Shown piece after piece: positions 44,256 to 52,123 of a stretch of DNA of 64,000 nt. Within the stretch, counting starts at the first letter, position 1. Each line of letters begins with the position of its first letter. Made by a program: the position numbers and the translations under genes. The DNA comes from Clostridium facile. Its GTDB lineage: Bacteria > Bacillota > Clostridia > Oscillospirales > Ruminococcaceae. Under the pieces are notes generated by a model. It saw nothing but the letters and a program-made list of their open reading frames with translations. It was not told where the DNA came from and ran no database searches. Location of the stretch: NCBI RefSeq assembly GCF_014297275.1, contig NZ_JACOQK010000001.1:868001-932000 (forward strand), in the 5' to 3' direction.

Positions 44256-45248
44256 ATGAAATTGCTACTCCAATATTTTAACTACCACAAAAAGTCAATT
44301 GTAGTATTCATCAGCTTTGGCGTCATTTTCGCAGTTGTGTTTTTCCTTTACCGCCTGCCTGTATCCGCCGTGGGCTATGGTGTGGCAGTTTGCGCCTTTG
44401 TGGGGATGATTGCGATGATACTGGATTTCCAACGGTTTTATCGGAAACATCATCAGCTAAAAAAGGTATGTGAACAGATTAATGTTACCAAAGAACATCT
44501 TCCTTCAACCAAACAATTATTGGAACAGGATTATCAAGAAATCATCTATACCCTTTACCAGCAAAGGCAGGAACTGTCGGATCAGATGAACAACAAATAT
44601 ACAGATCTGGTGGAATACTATACCATATGGGCACACCAAATCAAAACGCCGATTGCTTCCATGAGGCTGAACCTGCAAAGCCAGGATACCGACCTGAGTA
44701 GGGAATTATCGGATGATTTGATTCGGATTGAACAATATGTGGAGATGGTATTGTGCTATCTCCGCCTAGATTCCAGTTCCACTGATTATGTCATACGAGA
44801 ATATGATTTGGATCAGATGGTAAAACAGGCTGTTAGAAAATTTGCCACCCAGTTTATCCGGAAAAAGATTACCCTGCGGTACAATGCTTTGGACTGTAAC
44901 GTGTTGACGGATGAAAAATGGCTGTTGTTTGTAATAGAACAGTTATTATCCAACGCTTTAAAATACACCAAATCTGGAGGGACTATTACAATCGAACTGG
45001 AACAGCCCAAAATATTATGTATCCGAGATACTGGTATTGGCATCGCCCCGGAAGACCTGCCCCGGGTATTTGAAAAAGGGTATACCGGCTACAATGGCAG
45101 GAGTGACAAAAAAGCTAGCGGTATTGGGCTATACCTCTGCCGGCGTATCTGTGAAAATTTAGGGCATCGGATTGAGCTTTCTTCTGATTTAGATAGTGGA
45201 ACGGTAGTACGGATTCATCTGAATAGTGCCAATTTAGAAGTAGAATGA
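44256..45248 (+). CDS. Intramembrane-sensing histidine kinase (BceS-like)
   Basis: Kinase of 330 aa with two membrane helices close together (about 14-34 and 37-56) and almost no extracellular loop, the mark of kinases that sense through their partner ABC transporter. The phospho-acceptor His127 is in W-A-H-Q-I-K-T-P-I. The ATPase domain has N-A-L-K-Y-T, D-T-G-I-G-I and G-I-G-L-Y-L. It is co-transcribed with the response regulator and followed by 230 bases of control DNA before the ABC operon. Confidence 0.94.
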   Translation: MKLLLQYFNYHKKSIVVFISFGVIFAVVFFLYRLPVSAVGYGVAVCAFVGMIAMILDFQRFYRKHHQLKKVCEQINVTKEHLPSTKQLLEQDYQEIIYTLYQQRQELSDQMNNKYTDLVEYYTIWAHQIKTPIASMRLNLQSQDTDLSRELSDDLIRIEQYVEMVLCYLRLDSSSTDYVIREYDLDQMVKQAVRKFATQFIRKKITLRYNALDCNVLTDEKWLLFVIEQLLSNALKYTKSGGTITIELEQPKILCIRDTGIGIAPEDLPRVFEKGYTGYNGRSDKKASGIGLYLCRRICENLGHRIELSSDLDSGTVVRIHLNSANLEVE

Positions 45249-45370
45249 CACAGATATGAATCACATAAAAGGCCTGTAAATATGCTTTATTACGATAAAT
45301 AAGAAATAGCTTTTCTTGTGTAATGTTATTGTTTTAACTCCAATGTTTGTGTCAAATAAGAAATCATAAT

Positions 45371-45446
45371 CTTACAAATTTGTAAGGTGAGAACAGGGAA
45401 ATGTAAGCTGATTCGATGGCAGTACATTTCCCTGTTCGGTTATAAT
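45371..45446 (+). promoter_or_regulatory. Bce-type operator and second inverted repeat before the ABC operon
   Basis: CTTACAAATTTGTAAG (45371-45386) contains TTACA-N4-TGTAA, the published BceR-type box. Immediately downstream, GAACAGGGAAATGTA (45391-45405) and TACATTTCCCTGTTC (45423-45437) form a perfect 15-bp inverted repeat with a 17-base centre, ending four bases before TATAAT (45441-45446). No good -35 is present, as expected for an activated promoter. Confidence 0.72.
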
Positions 45447-45486
45447 AGGGTTGTAAAGTTCATATACGAGATGGAGGTTCATGATT

Positions 45487-46248
45487 ATGCCAATATTAGA
45501 AGTAAATAATCTGAAAAAAATCTATACAACACGTTTTGGAGGAAATCAAGTTCAAGCTCTCCGGAGTGTAAATTTCAGTGTTGAAAAAGGGGAATATGTT
45601 GCTATCATGGGAGAGTCCGGTTCTGGTAAAACCACCCTTTTAAATATTTTAGCAGCCCTAGATAAGCCAACTGGAGGAAGTGTTCTATTGGATGGAAAGG
45701 ATTTATCCAAAATTAAAGATTCCGAAATTGCTAACTTTCGCCGGGATAACCTGGGGTTTGTATTCCAGGATTTTAATCTTCTAGATACTTTTTCCCTTCA
45801 AGATAATATCTTTTTACCATTAGTACTTGCGGGGAAAAATTTTCAGGAAATGAAGCAGAAACTCACTCCTATTGCGGAAAAGCTAGGGATTACACCGTTA
45901 TTATCCAAATATCCATACGAAGTTTCTGGTGGTCAAAAACAGCGTGCAGCGGTTGCTAGGGCGTTGATTACCAATCCAAGGCTCATTCTTGCCGATGAAC
46001 CAACCGGCGCTTTGGATTCCAAATCCACTGATGAATTGTTGGAGCTGTTCTCCAATATTAACCGGGATGGTCAAACCATTCTGATGGTAACCCACTCGGT
46101 CAAAGCGGCGAGCCATGCCCAAAGGGTATTATTTATCAAGGACGGAGAAGTTTTCCATCAAATTTACCGTGGAAATAGTACCGACCAACAGCTATACCAA
46201 AAAATTTCGGATACCTTAACACTTTTGGCAACAGGCGGTGATCAATAA
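45487..46248 (+). CDS. ABC transporter ATPase of a Bce-type module (BceA-like)
   Basis: ATPase of 253 aa with Walker A G-E-S-G-S-G-K-T-T, signature V-S-G-G-Q-K-Q-R, Walker B L-I-L-A-D-E-P and the H-loop T-H-S. I start at ATG 45487 because GGAGG at 45473-45477 is nine bases away; ATG 45481 would be too close. It belongs to the MacB/LolD-like group used with large FtsX-type permeases. It overlaps the permease start by one base. Confidence 0.95.
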   Translation: MPILEVNNLKKIYTTRFGGNQVQALRSVNFSVEKGEYVAIMGESGSGKTTLLNILAALDKPTGGSVLLDGKDLSKIKDSEIANFRRDNLGFVFQDFNLLDTFSLQDNIFLPLVLAGKNFQEMKQKLTPIAEKLGITPLLSKYPYEVSGGQKQRAAVARALITNPRLILADEPTGALDSKSTDELLELFSNINRDGQTILMVTHSVKAASHAQRVLFIKDGEVFHQIYRGNSTDQQLYQKISDTLTLLATGGDQ

Positions 46249-48287
46249 TGAAATTAGGATTTTACCCCAAACTTGCCTTTACCGGCATTGCAAAAAATAA
46301 AAAGACCTATCTTCCTTACATTTTAACCTGTATTGGAATGGTTATGATGTTTTACATTATCCTATTTTTAACATCCAGCCAGGTATTGTACAACATGCGG
46401 GGTGTAGATGTCATGCAATCCATCCTTTCAATGGGTTGCGGCGTTATTGGTCTGTTCTCGTTAATTTTTCTGTTTTACACCAACTCTTTTTTAATCCGCC
46501 GAAGAAAAAAAGAATTCGGGCTGTATAACATCCTGGGGATGGGGAAAAGGAATTTGGCTCGTATTTTAATATGGGAATCCATTATTATCGCGGTGATTTC
46601 CATAATTGGTGGACTGATTTGTGGTATCCTGTTTTCCAAGGTTGGGGAATTGATTATGACCCAAATGTTAGATGGGGACATTAGTTTTTCATTTACCGTC
46701 AGTTTTCAATCAATTTGGGTAACACTCATTGTATTTGCTGGAATTTTCTTTTTGATTTTATTAAATTCTCTGCGGCAAATCCATCTCTCTAATCCAATCC
46801 AATTATTGCGTAGTGATAATGTAGGAGAAAAACCGCCAAAAGCAAACTGGATAGTTGCTTTTTTAGGAGTTATTCTTTTAGCAGCTGCCTACTATCTGGC
46901 TTTGTCTATCCAAGATCCAATTTCTGCGTTGATGTGGTTTTTTGTAGCGGTTATTATGGTAATTATAGCAACCTATCTCCTATTCATTGCAGGTTCTGTT
47001 GCGCTGTGCAAGTTATTACAGAAAAATAAACGCTATTATTATAAAACAAACCATTTCGTTTCGGTTTCCTCCATGGTATACCGTATGAAACGGAACGGGG
47101 CAGGTTTGGCTTCTATCTGTATCCTGTCTACCATGGTATTAGTGATTATTTCATCCACAGCCTGCCTGTACATTGGAGCGGAAGACAGCCTGCACTCCCG
47201 TTATCCTCGGGATATTTTGGTGGAAACTACCACAATGGAGGAGCATTACATTGATGATGTTCACAGTACAATTGACCAAGTATTACAACAAAACAACCAA
47301 GAGGAACAAGATCAGTTACATTATCAGTATTTATCTGTAGGTGGTTTTTTCCAGGAGGATCAGGTGATTTTTGGCCAAAGCAAAATAGATACCATGCAAT
47401 TAATGTCCTCTATTGAAAATGTACGCCAAATTTATGTGGTCCCAATTGATGACTATAACAAGCTTATGGGAACCAATGAAACATTAGGGGAAAACGAAGC
47501 ACTCTTGTTTGCAACAAAATCGGATTATCCCTATGATACCATTTCCCTTGAAAACTTTGGCACCGTAACAATCAAGCAAACAGTGCCAGAATTTGTAGGA
47601 AATGGGGACGATGCGATGATGATAACATCTTCTATTTACCTGTTTGTACCAAAAGATACGATGATTGGCATTTATAATGCACAATATTCCATTTATGGAG
47701 ATGAAATAGCTTCTGCTTGCAAAGACTACTACGGTTTTAATCTGGATTGTGATGACCATACCCAGATAGAAATTCAAAACCAAATTGATCGGAAAATTGC
47801 CCAGATGCAGCAGGAAGATAATCAGTTTCCAAAAGTAATTTCGGAAGGCATTGCCGCGGAACGGTCAGGATTTTACGCCTTGTATGGTGGAATGTTTTTC
47901 TTAGGCGTCCTTTTGGGGATTGTATTTATCCTTGGTGCTGTTTTAATCATGTACTACAAACAGGTGACAGAAGGTTACGAAGACCAAGGCAGGTTTGAAA
48001 TCTTACAAAAGGTCGGTATGACCAAAAAAGAAATCAAAAAAAGTATTAATTCTCAGGTATTGACTGTATTTTTCTTGCCTTTAATCGCAGCTGGAGTGCA
48101 TACGGCGTTTGCGTTCCCACTAATTAAGAAAATGCTGGTTTTGTTTAGCTTAACAAATACTGGTTTATTGATTGGCATTACCATCGGAAGTTATTTATTG
48201 TTTGCTTTGTTCTACATTATTGTATATTTGGTAACTTCAAAATCTTATTACAGCATTGTAAGTAACAGGAAGAAGGAAGCGGCATGA
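46248..48287 (+). CDS. Large FtsX-type ABC permease of a Bce-type module (BceB-like)
   Basis: Membrane protein of 679 aa with about ten helices and a large extracellular loop of about 200 residues (roughly 325-545) between helices seven and eight, the diagnostic layout of BceB/VraG permeases. The loop senses peptide antibiotics bound to cell-wall intermediates. The cytoplasmic R-K-K-E-F-G-L-Y-N-I-L-G-M-G motif of FtsX permeases is present near residue 85. It overlaps the following lipoprotein gene by four bases. Confidence 0.93.
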   Translation: MKLGFYPKLAFTGIAKNKKTYLPYILTCIGMVMMFYIILFLTSSQVLYNMRGVDVMQSILSMGCGVIGLFSLIFLFYTNSFLIRRRKKEFGLYNILGMGKRNLARILIWESIIIAVISIIGGLICGILFSKVGELIMTQMLDGDISFSFTVSFQSIWVTLIVFAGIFFLILLNSLRQIHLSNPIQLLRSDNVGEKPPKANWIVAFLGVILLAAAYYLALSIQDPISALMWFFVAVIMVIIATYLLFIAGSVALCKLLQKNKRYYYKTNHFVSVSSMVYRMKRNGAGLASICILSTMVLVIISSTACLYIGAEDSLHSRYPRDILVETTTMEEHYIDDVHSTIDQVLQQNNQEEQDQLHYQYLSVGGFFQEDQVIFGQSKIDTMQLMSSIENVRQIYVVPIDDYNKLMGTNETLGENEALLFATKSDYPYDTISLENFGTVTIKQTVPEFVGNGDDAMMITSSIYLFVPKDTMIGIYNAQYSIYGDEIASACKDYYGFNLDCDDHTQIEIQNQIDRKIAQMQQEDNQFPKVISEGIAAERSGFYALYGGMFFLGVLLGIVFILGAVLIMYYKQVTEGYEDQGRFEILQKVGMTKKEIKKSINSQVLTVFFLPLIAAGVHTAFAFPLIKKMLVLFSLTNTGLLIGITIGSYLLFALFYIIVYLVTSKSYYSIVSNRKKEAA

Positions 48288-48766
48288 AACGGCTGGTATT
48301 AATTATCCTTAGTCTCCTGATTTCGGTCAGCCTGTGTGGATGTGTATTCCACACAGAGGACCGTGAACGGATTAAGGATACGGTATTAAACAATTTTAAT
48401 AATTTTATCTCAGATATTGGCAGGCACCAACTCACCAGTGACCGAGATTTAATCGGGGAGCGGAACAGACGGGACGATTATACTGGAAAATATACTGCCC
48501 TATGTGACCATCAAACCGGCAAAGATGTAGTTTTTGGCGGGACTTCCATTCAAACCTGCACAGTATCAGTGGCAGGTAATATTCAACCAATGGCTGGCAC
48601 TGCACAAATCAGGGTACGGATGGGGACAGAGGTCACAATACTAACGCCAGAAGCGGATGGTAGTTTCCATACCACTTTCAGTTTTACTGGTGGAGGGAAC
48701 TACATCATGGTAGATTACGAGGATTTTAGTGGTTCAGTAGAGCTAAATGTGGAGTACCAAACCTAA
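48284..48766 (+). CDS. Small lipoprotein coupled to the Bce permease
   Basis: Protein of 160 aa beginning M-K-R-L-V-L-I-I-L-S-L-L and the lipobox S-L-C-G-C, so it should be a membrane-anchored lipoprotein. The mature part looks beta-rich (R-V-R-M-G-T-E-V-T-I-L-T and onward) and matches no family I can name. The ATGA overlap with the permease means translation is coupled, so it probably acts with the transporter at the outer face of the membrane. Confidence 0.82.
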   Translation: MKRLVLIILSLLISVSLCGCVFHTEDRERIKDTVLNNFNNFISDIGRHQLTSDRDLIGERNRRDDYTGKYTALCDHQTGKDVVFGGTSIQTCTVSVAGNIQPMAGTAQIRVRMGTEVTILTPEADGSFHTTFSFTGGGNYIMVDYEDFSGSVELNVEYQT

Positions 48767-48798
48767 GGATTGTGTAAAATTGGAAGGAGGCTGCTGGT

Positions 48799-49008
48799 AT
48801 GCAAACAGCAAACCATATTATTAGAAAGAATAATCAATATTTTCATCGTTTTGGTATAAAATCAAAAAAATGTCTACAAACTGTTACTGTATGGTTTTCC
48901 CTAGCAGTCATTGCTGTAATAGCCATTCCAATTGCGGTTTTATTATTCCTAGTAGTATCCATTTGGATGTTAGCGGATTTTATTCTACGACATCTGCAAC
49001 GGGAGTAA
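48799..49008 (+). CDS. Small single-pass membrane protein in the Bce operon
   Basis: Protein of 69 aa: a basic N-terminal part (about 1-28), a long hydrophobic helix (about 29-60, V-I-A-V-I-A-I-P-I-A-V-L-L-F-L-V-V) and a charged tail R-H-L-Q-R-E. GGAAGGAGG lies before ATG 48799. It sits between the lipoprotein and the GT51 gene with short gaps, so it belongs to the same transcript. Function unknown. Confidence 0.7.
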   Translation: MQTANHIIRKNNQYFHRFGIKSKKCLQTVTVWFSLAVIAVIAIPIAVLLFLVVSIWMLADFILRHLQRE

Positions 49009-49036
49009 TCAAACACTTTAAAGTGGGAGGAGTACT

Positions 49037-49759
49037 TTGTCCCTGATGAAAAAATTAATAAAATGGATTCTTGGAATTGGGTCAATCTTTCTTTGTATTG
49101 TGTTGGCGATAGGGCTTATTTATGGCACAAAAGGATATTTTTTGTATCAAGGGGTAATCAAAGATAATCCTTTATCTCAGCTTGTAGAGGGGATTGAATC
49201 CAAACAGCATTACACTCCCTATGAGGAACTTCCAGAATTTTATATCCATGCGGTTGTTGCGGTGGAAGACCATCGGTTCCAACAACACCATGGTGTGGAT
49301 CCAATTGCGATTTGCAGAGCAGCTTGGAATGATATAAAAACCCTGTCTTTTGCGGAAGGGGGAAGTACCATCACCCAGCAACTAGCAAAAAATCTGTATT
49401 TTACCCAGGAAAAAAAGTTAGAGCGAAAATTTGCTGAGATTTTTGTAGCGTTTGATTTGGAAAGGAACTATACAAAAAAAGAAATACTATCGCTATATGT
49501 TAATACCATTTATTTTGGAAACGGCTGTTACGGAATTTATGACGCTGCCCAAAAGTATTTTGGAAAATCACCAAAAGAACTAACCCCCTATGAATCAGCT
49601 ATGCTGGCAGGTATCCCCAATGCGCCTTCCGCATATTCTCCAAGTGATAATCCAGAACTAGCAGAGCAGCGATTACGTCAGGTTCTAAAGCGAATGGAAG
49701 CTTGTGGAGTTATTACCAAAACAGAAATAACCAATATTTTAGAAGAAAGCCCTCATTAA
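49037..49759 (+). CDS. Monofunctional peptidoglycan glycosyltransferase (GT51)
   Basis: Protein of 240 aa with an N-terminal membrane anchor (about 10-35) and a GT51 domain that polymerises lipid II into glycan strands. Motifs are A-V-E-D-H-R-F with catalytic Glu, G-G-S-T-I-T-Q-Q-L-A-K-N, K-E-I-L-S-L-Y-V-N and second-Glu-type segments, and Y-F-G-K-S near the end. No transpeptidase domain is present. The start is TTG 49037 or ATG 49046; GGGAGG supports the former. Placement behind the Bce genes suggests it restores peptidoglycan synthesis under lipid-II-targeting stress. Confidence 0.9.
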   Translation: MSLMKKLIKWILGIGSIFLCIVLAIGLIYGTKGYFLYQGVIKDNPLSQLVEGIESKQHYTPYEELPEFYIHAVVAVEDHRFQQHHGVDPIAICRAAWNDIKTLSFAEGGSTITQQLAKNLYFTQEKKLERKFAEIFVAFDLERNYTKKEILSLYVNTIYFGNGCYGIYDAAQKYFGKSPKELTPYESAMLAGIPNAPSAYSPSDNPELAEQRLRQVLKRMEACGVITKTEITNILEESPH

Positions 49760-49762
49760 TTT

Positions 49763-49804
49763 AACACAGGTCTCCTCTTTCGCAATAGGGGAGACCTGTG
49801 TTTT
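49763..49804 (+). terminator. Terminator after the GT51 gene
   Basis: AACACAGGTCTCC (49763-49775) pairs with GGAGACCTGTGTT (49790-49802), followed by T-rich sequence. Confidence 0.9.
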
Positions 49805-49922
49805 ACACAATATTTTGATAAAACATAGTGTGTGCAAGAGGTTCGAGGAATAAAACTATTTGAAATAGATAACTTTTAGAATAAGAGATGTTTTTATTCC
49901 ATATTTAGAAAATAATAAGCGG

Positions 49923-50040
49923 TTTATATCTTGTAAAGTTACTTACTTTACAAGATATAAAGATATTTTCAAGACAAATATCTTTAAAAATTAAGAAAAT
50001 ATCATATTTTCTTTATAGCAAGTAAAGTAATTTACTTTAC
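49923..50040. repeat. Cluster of four back-to-back inverted repeats
   Basis: Four perfect dyads in 118 bases: 17-bp arms at 49923-49939 and 49945-49961; 10-11-bp arms at 49959-49968 and 49976-49985; 10-bp arms at 49993-50002 and 50004-50013; 9-bp arms at 50022-50030 and 50032-50040. The first and last share GTAAAGT and ACTTTAC. The region lies between convergent genes, so it is not a promoter for either neighbour. Confidence 0.85.
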
Positions 50041-50331
50041 ATATATAAAAAATATTTTTAAGAAATTTATTGTAAACACAAAACACTTTACGGCCTATAC
50101 AGCAAATAAAAACCATAAAAAATTTAAATATTGTAATTTTTGGTAAGGAAAACATTTGTTTTGACTGCCTTTTTATTACAACAATATATCTTTTTGAGGG
50201 TTCGTTTCTTGAATACATAAAACCGTTTGATAGAACAATTTATGGAAAACACAATTGGCAAAAACAGTTTGCATTATCACATTATGATAGTGTCATTTCG
50301 TATTCTTAATAAAATGGACACTACTAAATAC
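50041..50331. other. AT-rich spacer with an imperfect hairpin
   Basis: No supported gene. TAGTGTCATTT near 50287 pairs with AAATGGACACTA near 50313 apart from one bulged base; this could be a remnant of a small mobile element or an RNA hairpin. Confidence 0.35.
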
Positions 50332-50368
50332 AAAAAAATCGTATCCTCAATAGGATACGATTTTTTTG
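50332..50368. terminator. Bidirectional terminator
   Basis: AAAAAAATCGTATCCT (50332-50347) and AGGATACGATTTTTTT (50352-50367) are a perfect 16-bp inverted repeat with a four-base loop; it ends the minus-strand VOC gene. Confidence 0.92.
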
Positions 50369-50403
50369 TTTCACATTCACTTTTTATTAAAAAAAGGATT
50401 TTC

Positions 50404-50871
50404 TTAATAGCAATAGGATTTTATATATTGTTCAGGGACATCCATTCGTTTTGCCACCTGTTCTATGGTCAATCCCTGATTTAAAAACCGTTGGCAAACT
50501 ATTTTCATGTTTTCACCAACTTCAATTATATTCATATCTGGGTCATAAAAGCGGACAACCCGTTGTCCCCATGGATGCTCTTTTACTGGATGGACGTATT
50601 GGATTTCTGGCAAATCCTCTAACATTTCAATAAATTGGTCAAAATTATCTTCCTCAAAATAGAGTTCTGTATTTTTTCCTCCAAAATATAATTCCTCTTC
50701 TGGATGCTCGATTATTTCCAGCCAACTCTTTTTCGTTTGCAGGCATATGCCTCCTGTCAATGTAACATTTTGGCCGAAATTAACAGTAACGTGCAACCCC
50801 AATACTTTTGAATAAAAGGATTTTGATTGTTCCAGGTTGGATACTACCAAAAGCGGATTTCTAAATTTCAT
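50404..50871 (-). CDS. VOC-family (glyoxalase/bleomycin-resistance fold) protein with C-terminal helical tail
   Basis: Protein of 155 aa. The vicinal-oxygen-chelate fold is shown by N-P-L-L-V-V-S-N-L-E-Q-S-K-S-F-Y, V-L-G-L, and the C-terminal metal-site strand F-Y-D-P-D-M-N-I-I-E-V-G-E. About 30 extra residues follow, with G-L-T-I-E-Q-V-A-K-R-M-D-V-P resembling a small helix-turn-helix. Substrate unknown. The ribosome site before ATG 50871 is GAGGAGG. It is monocistronic. Confidence 0.88.
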   Translation of the reverse strand: MKFRNPLLVVSNLEQSKSFYSKVLGLHVTVNFGQNVTLTGGICLQTKKSWLEIIEHPEEELYFGGKNTELYFEEDNFDQFIEMLEDLPEIQYVHPVKEHPWGQRVVRFYDPDMNIIEVGENMKIVCQRFLNQGLTIEQVAKRMDVPEQYIKSYCY

Positions 50872-50993
50872 ACTGGTCCTCCTCTAATAGATTCTAATTA
50901 TTTATTATAATCATGTAAGAAAGTTTTGTCCATGCTCTGAATTTACAAAAAATTACCATTTTTTCTGTGAACTCTGTAAGATGATAAAATGGA

Positions 50994-51023
50994 TTCGACA
51001 AATTTACGTTTTTTGATTATAAT
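50994..51023 (+). promoter_or_regulatory. Promoter of the TIR-like gene
   Basis: TTCGAC (50994-50999), 18 bases, TATAAT (51018-51023); the ribosome site GAGGAG lies about 20 bases downstream. Confidence 0.6.
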
Positions 51024-51058
51024 AGAATTTGGAAACAGTGGATTGAGGAGTGGTAATT

Positions 51059-51802
51059 ATGAATAATAAAGATAAATTGGAACATTTATATCAGGAAATT
51101 GATGAATTAATTGAAAAAAATGTCACATTCCAACATCCGGCTTTTAATGCCTGGCACAGTAAAGTATTAAATTTCCTTTCAAAACAATATGGTGAATTTA
51201 GCTCAGAGTACACCCAGTTCCATAAACGAAATTTCACCCCAAAATCTTGGGATTTTTCCAGTGCTTCTGCGGATTGTATAGAAGGATTGGAACAAACAAA
51301 AATTGAATTTGAAAATTACCTTCAAAAATTAGGGGGGACAATAGCGGAAAAACCTGCCCATGTAGAACCAAAACAATTCAGCAATAAAGTATTTTTGCTT
51401 CATGGTCGTAATAGCCAGTTTAAAGATGTAGTAATCAAATTGTTGGAGAAACAAAATATACAACCAATTATGTTAACCCAAGGGTATACCATGATGGAAC
51501 AGGTACAGGCAAACCAGGATATTATCGCAAGCATTGTCTTGTTTTCCGAAGATGATACTGGAAAACCAAATGAGGAAAAAGAATTTCACTCTCGTGCAGG
51601 GCAATCTGTTCTATTTGGGGCGGGGTATTTAACTGGAAAGCTTGGAAAAGATAAAACTTTGTTATTATCCAGTGGCTTATTGGAACTTCCGCCTGATTTA
51701 CAAGACATTGTGAATACTAATACGGGAAACTGGCAATTGGATGTACTAAAACAATTAAAAAAAATTGGTTTTTCAATTGATTTAAATAAACTGTTTGAAT
51801 AG
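51059..51802 (+). CDS. TIR-like (CAP12/Pycsar-type) domain protein, putative nucleotide-binding
   Basis: Protein of 247 aa. An N-terminal helical region (1-105) without a recognised domain precedes a TIR-like domain of the kind once called predicted nucleotide-binding protein: V-F-L-L-H-G-R-N (111-118), I-V-L-F-S-E-D-D (159-166), S-R-A-G-Q-S-V-L-F (178-186) and L-E-L-P-P-D-L. Relatives act as NAD-cleaving effectors in phage defence. The expected F-E-L-G helix start reads F-G-A-G here (186-189), so the usual glutamate is replaced by Gly187 and NADase activity is doubtful. GAGGAG supports ATG 51059. No cyclase gene is nearby. Confidence 0.82.
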   Translation: MNNKDKLEHLYQEIDELIEKNVTFQHPAFNAWHSKVLNFLSKQYGEFSSEYTQFHKRNFTPKSWDFSSASADCIEGLEQTKIEFENYLQKLGGTIAEKPAHVEPKQFSNKVFLLHGRNSQFKDVVIKLLEKQNIQPIMLTQGYTMMEQVQANQDIIASIVLFSEDDTGKPNEEKEFHSRAGQSVLFGAGYLTGKLGKDKTLLLSSGLLELPPDLQDIVNTNTGNWQLDVLKQLKKIGFSIDLNKLFE

Positions 51803-51887
51803 TATCATTCTAAAAAACTTGCATTAGCCATTTTTCGTATTTTATGTGAACATACTGCCCGAAAACAAATAATTTATTTATCATATA

Positions 51888-52045
51888 TTGTAAAAAGTGA
51901 TAACTTATGGTATAATATAGAAATAGGTCATGTGGGAAATTGATTTTTAAGGAAAAAAGGAGCCTATAAAAGTTTGTTTCCTGCTTTTTTAAAACCTATC
52001 CTTATGGATTGTTGGGCATACCGGAAGGATAGGCTTTTTAATTTT
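51888..52045 (+). promoter_or_regulatory. Promoter and attenuator-like leader of the DUF4253 gene
   Basis: TTGTAA (51888-51893), 17 bases, TATAAT (51911-51916). In the leader, CCTATCCTT (51996-52004) pairs with AAGGATAGG (52032-52040), followed by CTTTTTAATTTT, an intrinsic terminator 80 bases before the gene. An upstream AGCCTAT (51961-51967 approximately) can pair with ATAGGCT in the same 3' arm, offering a competing fold. Confidence 0.55.
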
Positions 52046-52123
52046 ATAGCAATTTTATTTGGATTCCCCCTATAAGCGGATTCCTACCAGAGCGTTAGCA
52101 GCCTGGATCAAGGAGGAACATCA

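Noticed and set aside
49835..49850. GGTTCGAG reminiscent of a tRNA T-loop
   Set aside because: No acceptor, D or anticodon stems can be drawn around it.
50287..50324. Possible insertion-sequence end near TAGTGTC
   Set aside because: Only an imperfect hairpin is seen; no transposase fragment or target duplication.
50227..50484. Plus-strand open frame overlapping the VOC gene end
   Set aside because: It crosses a strong bidirectional terminator and has no ribosome site.
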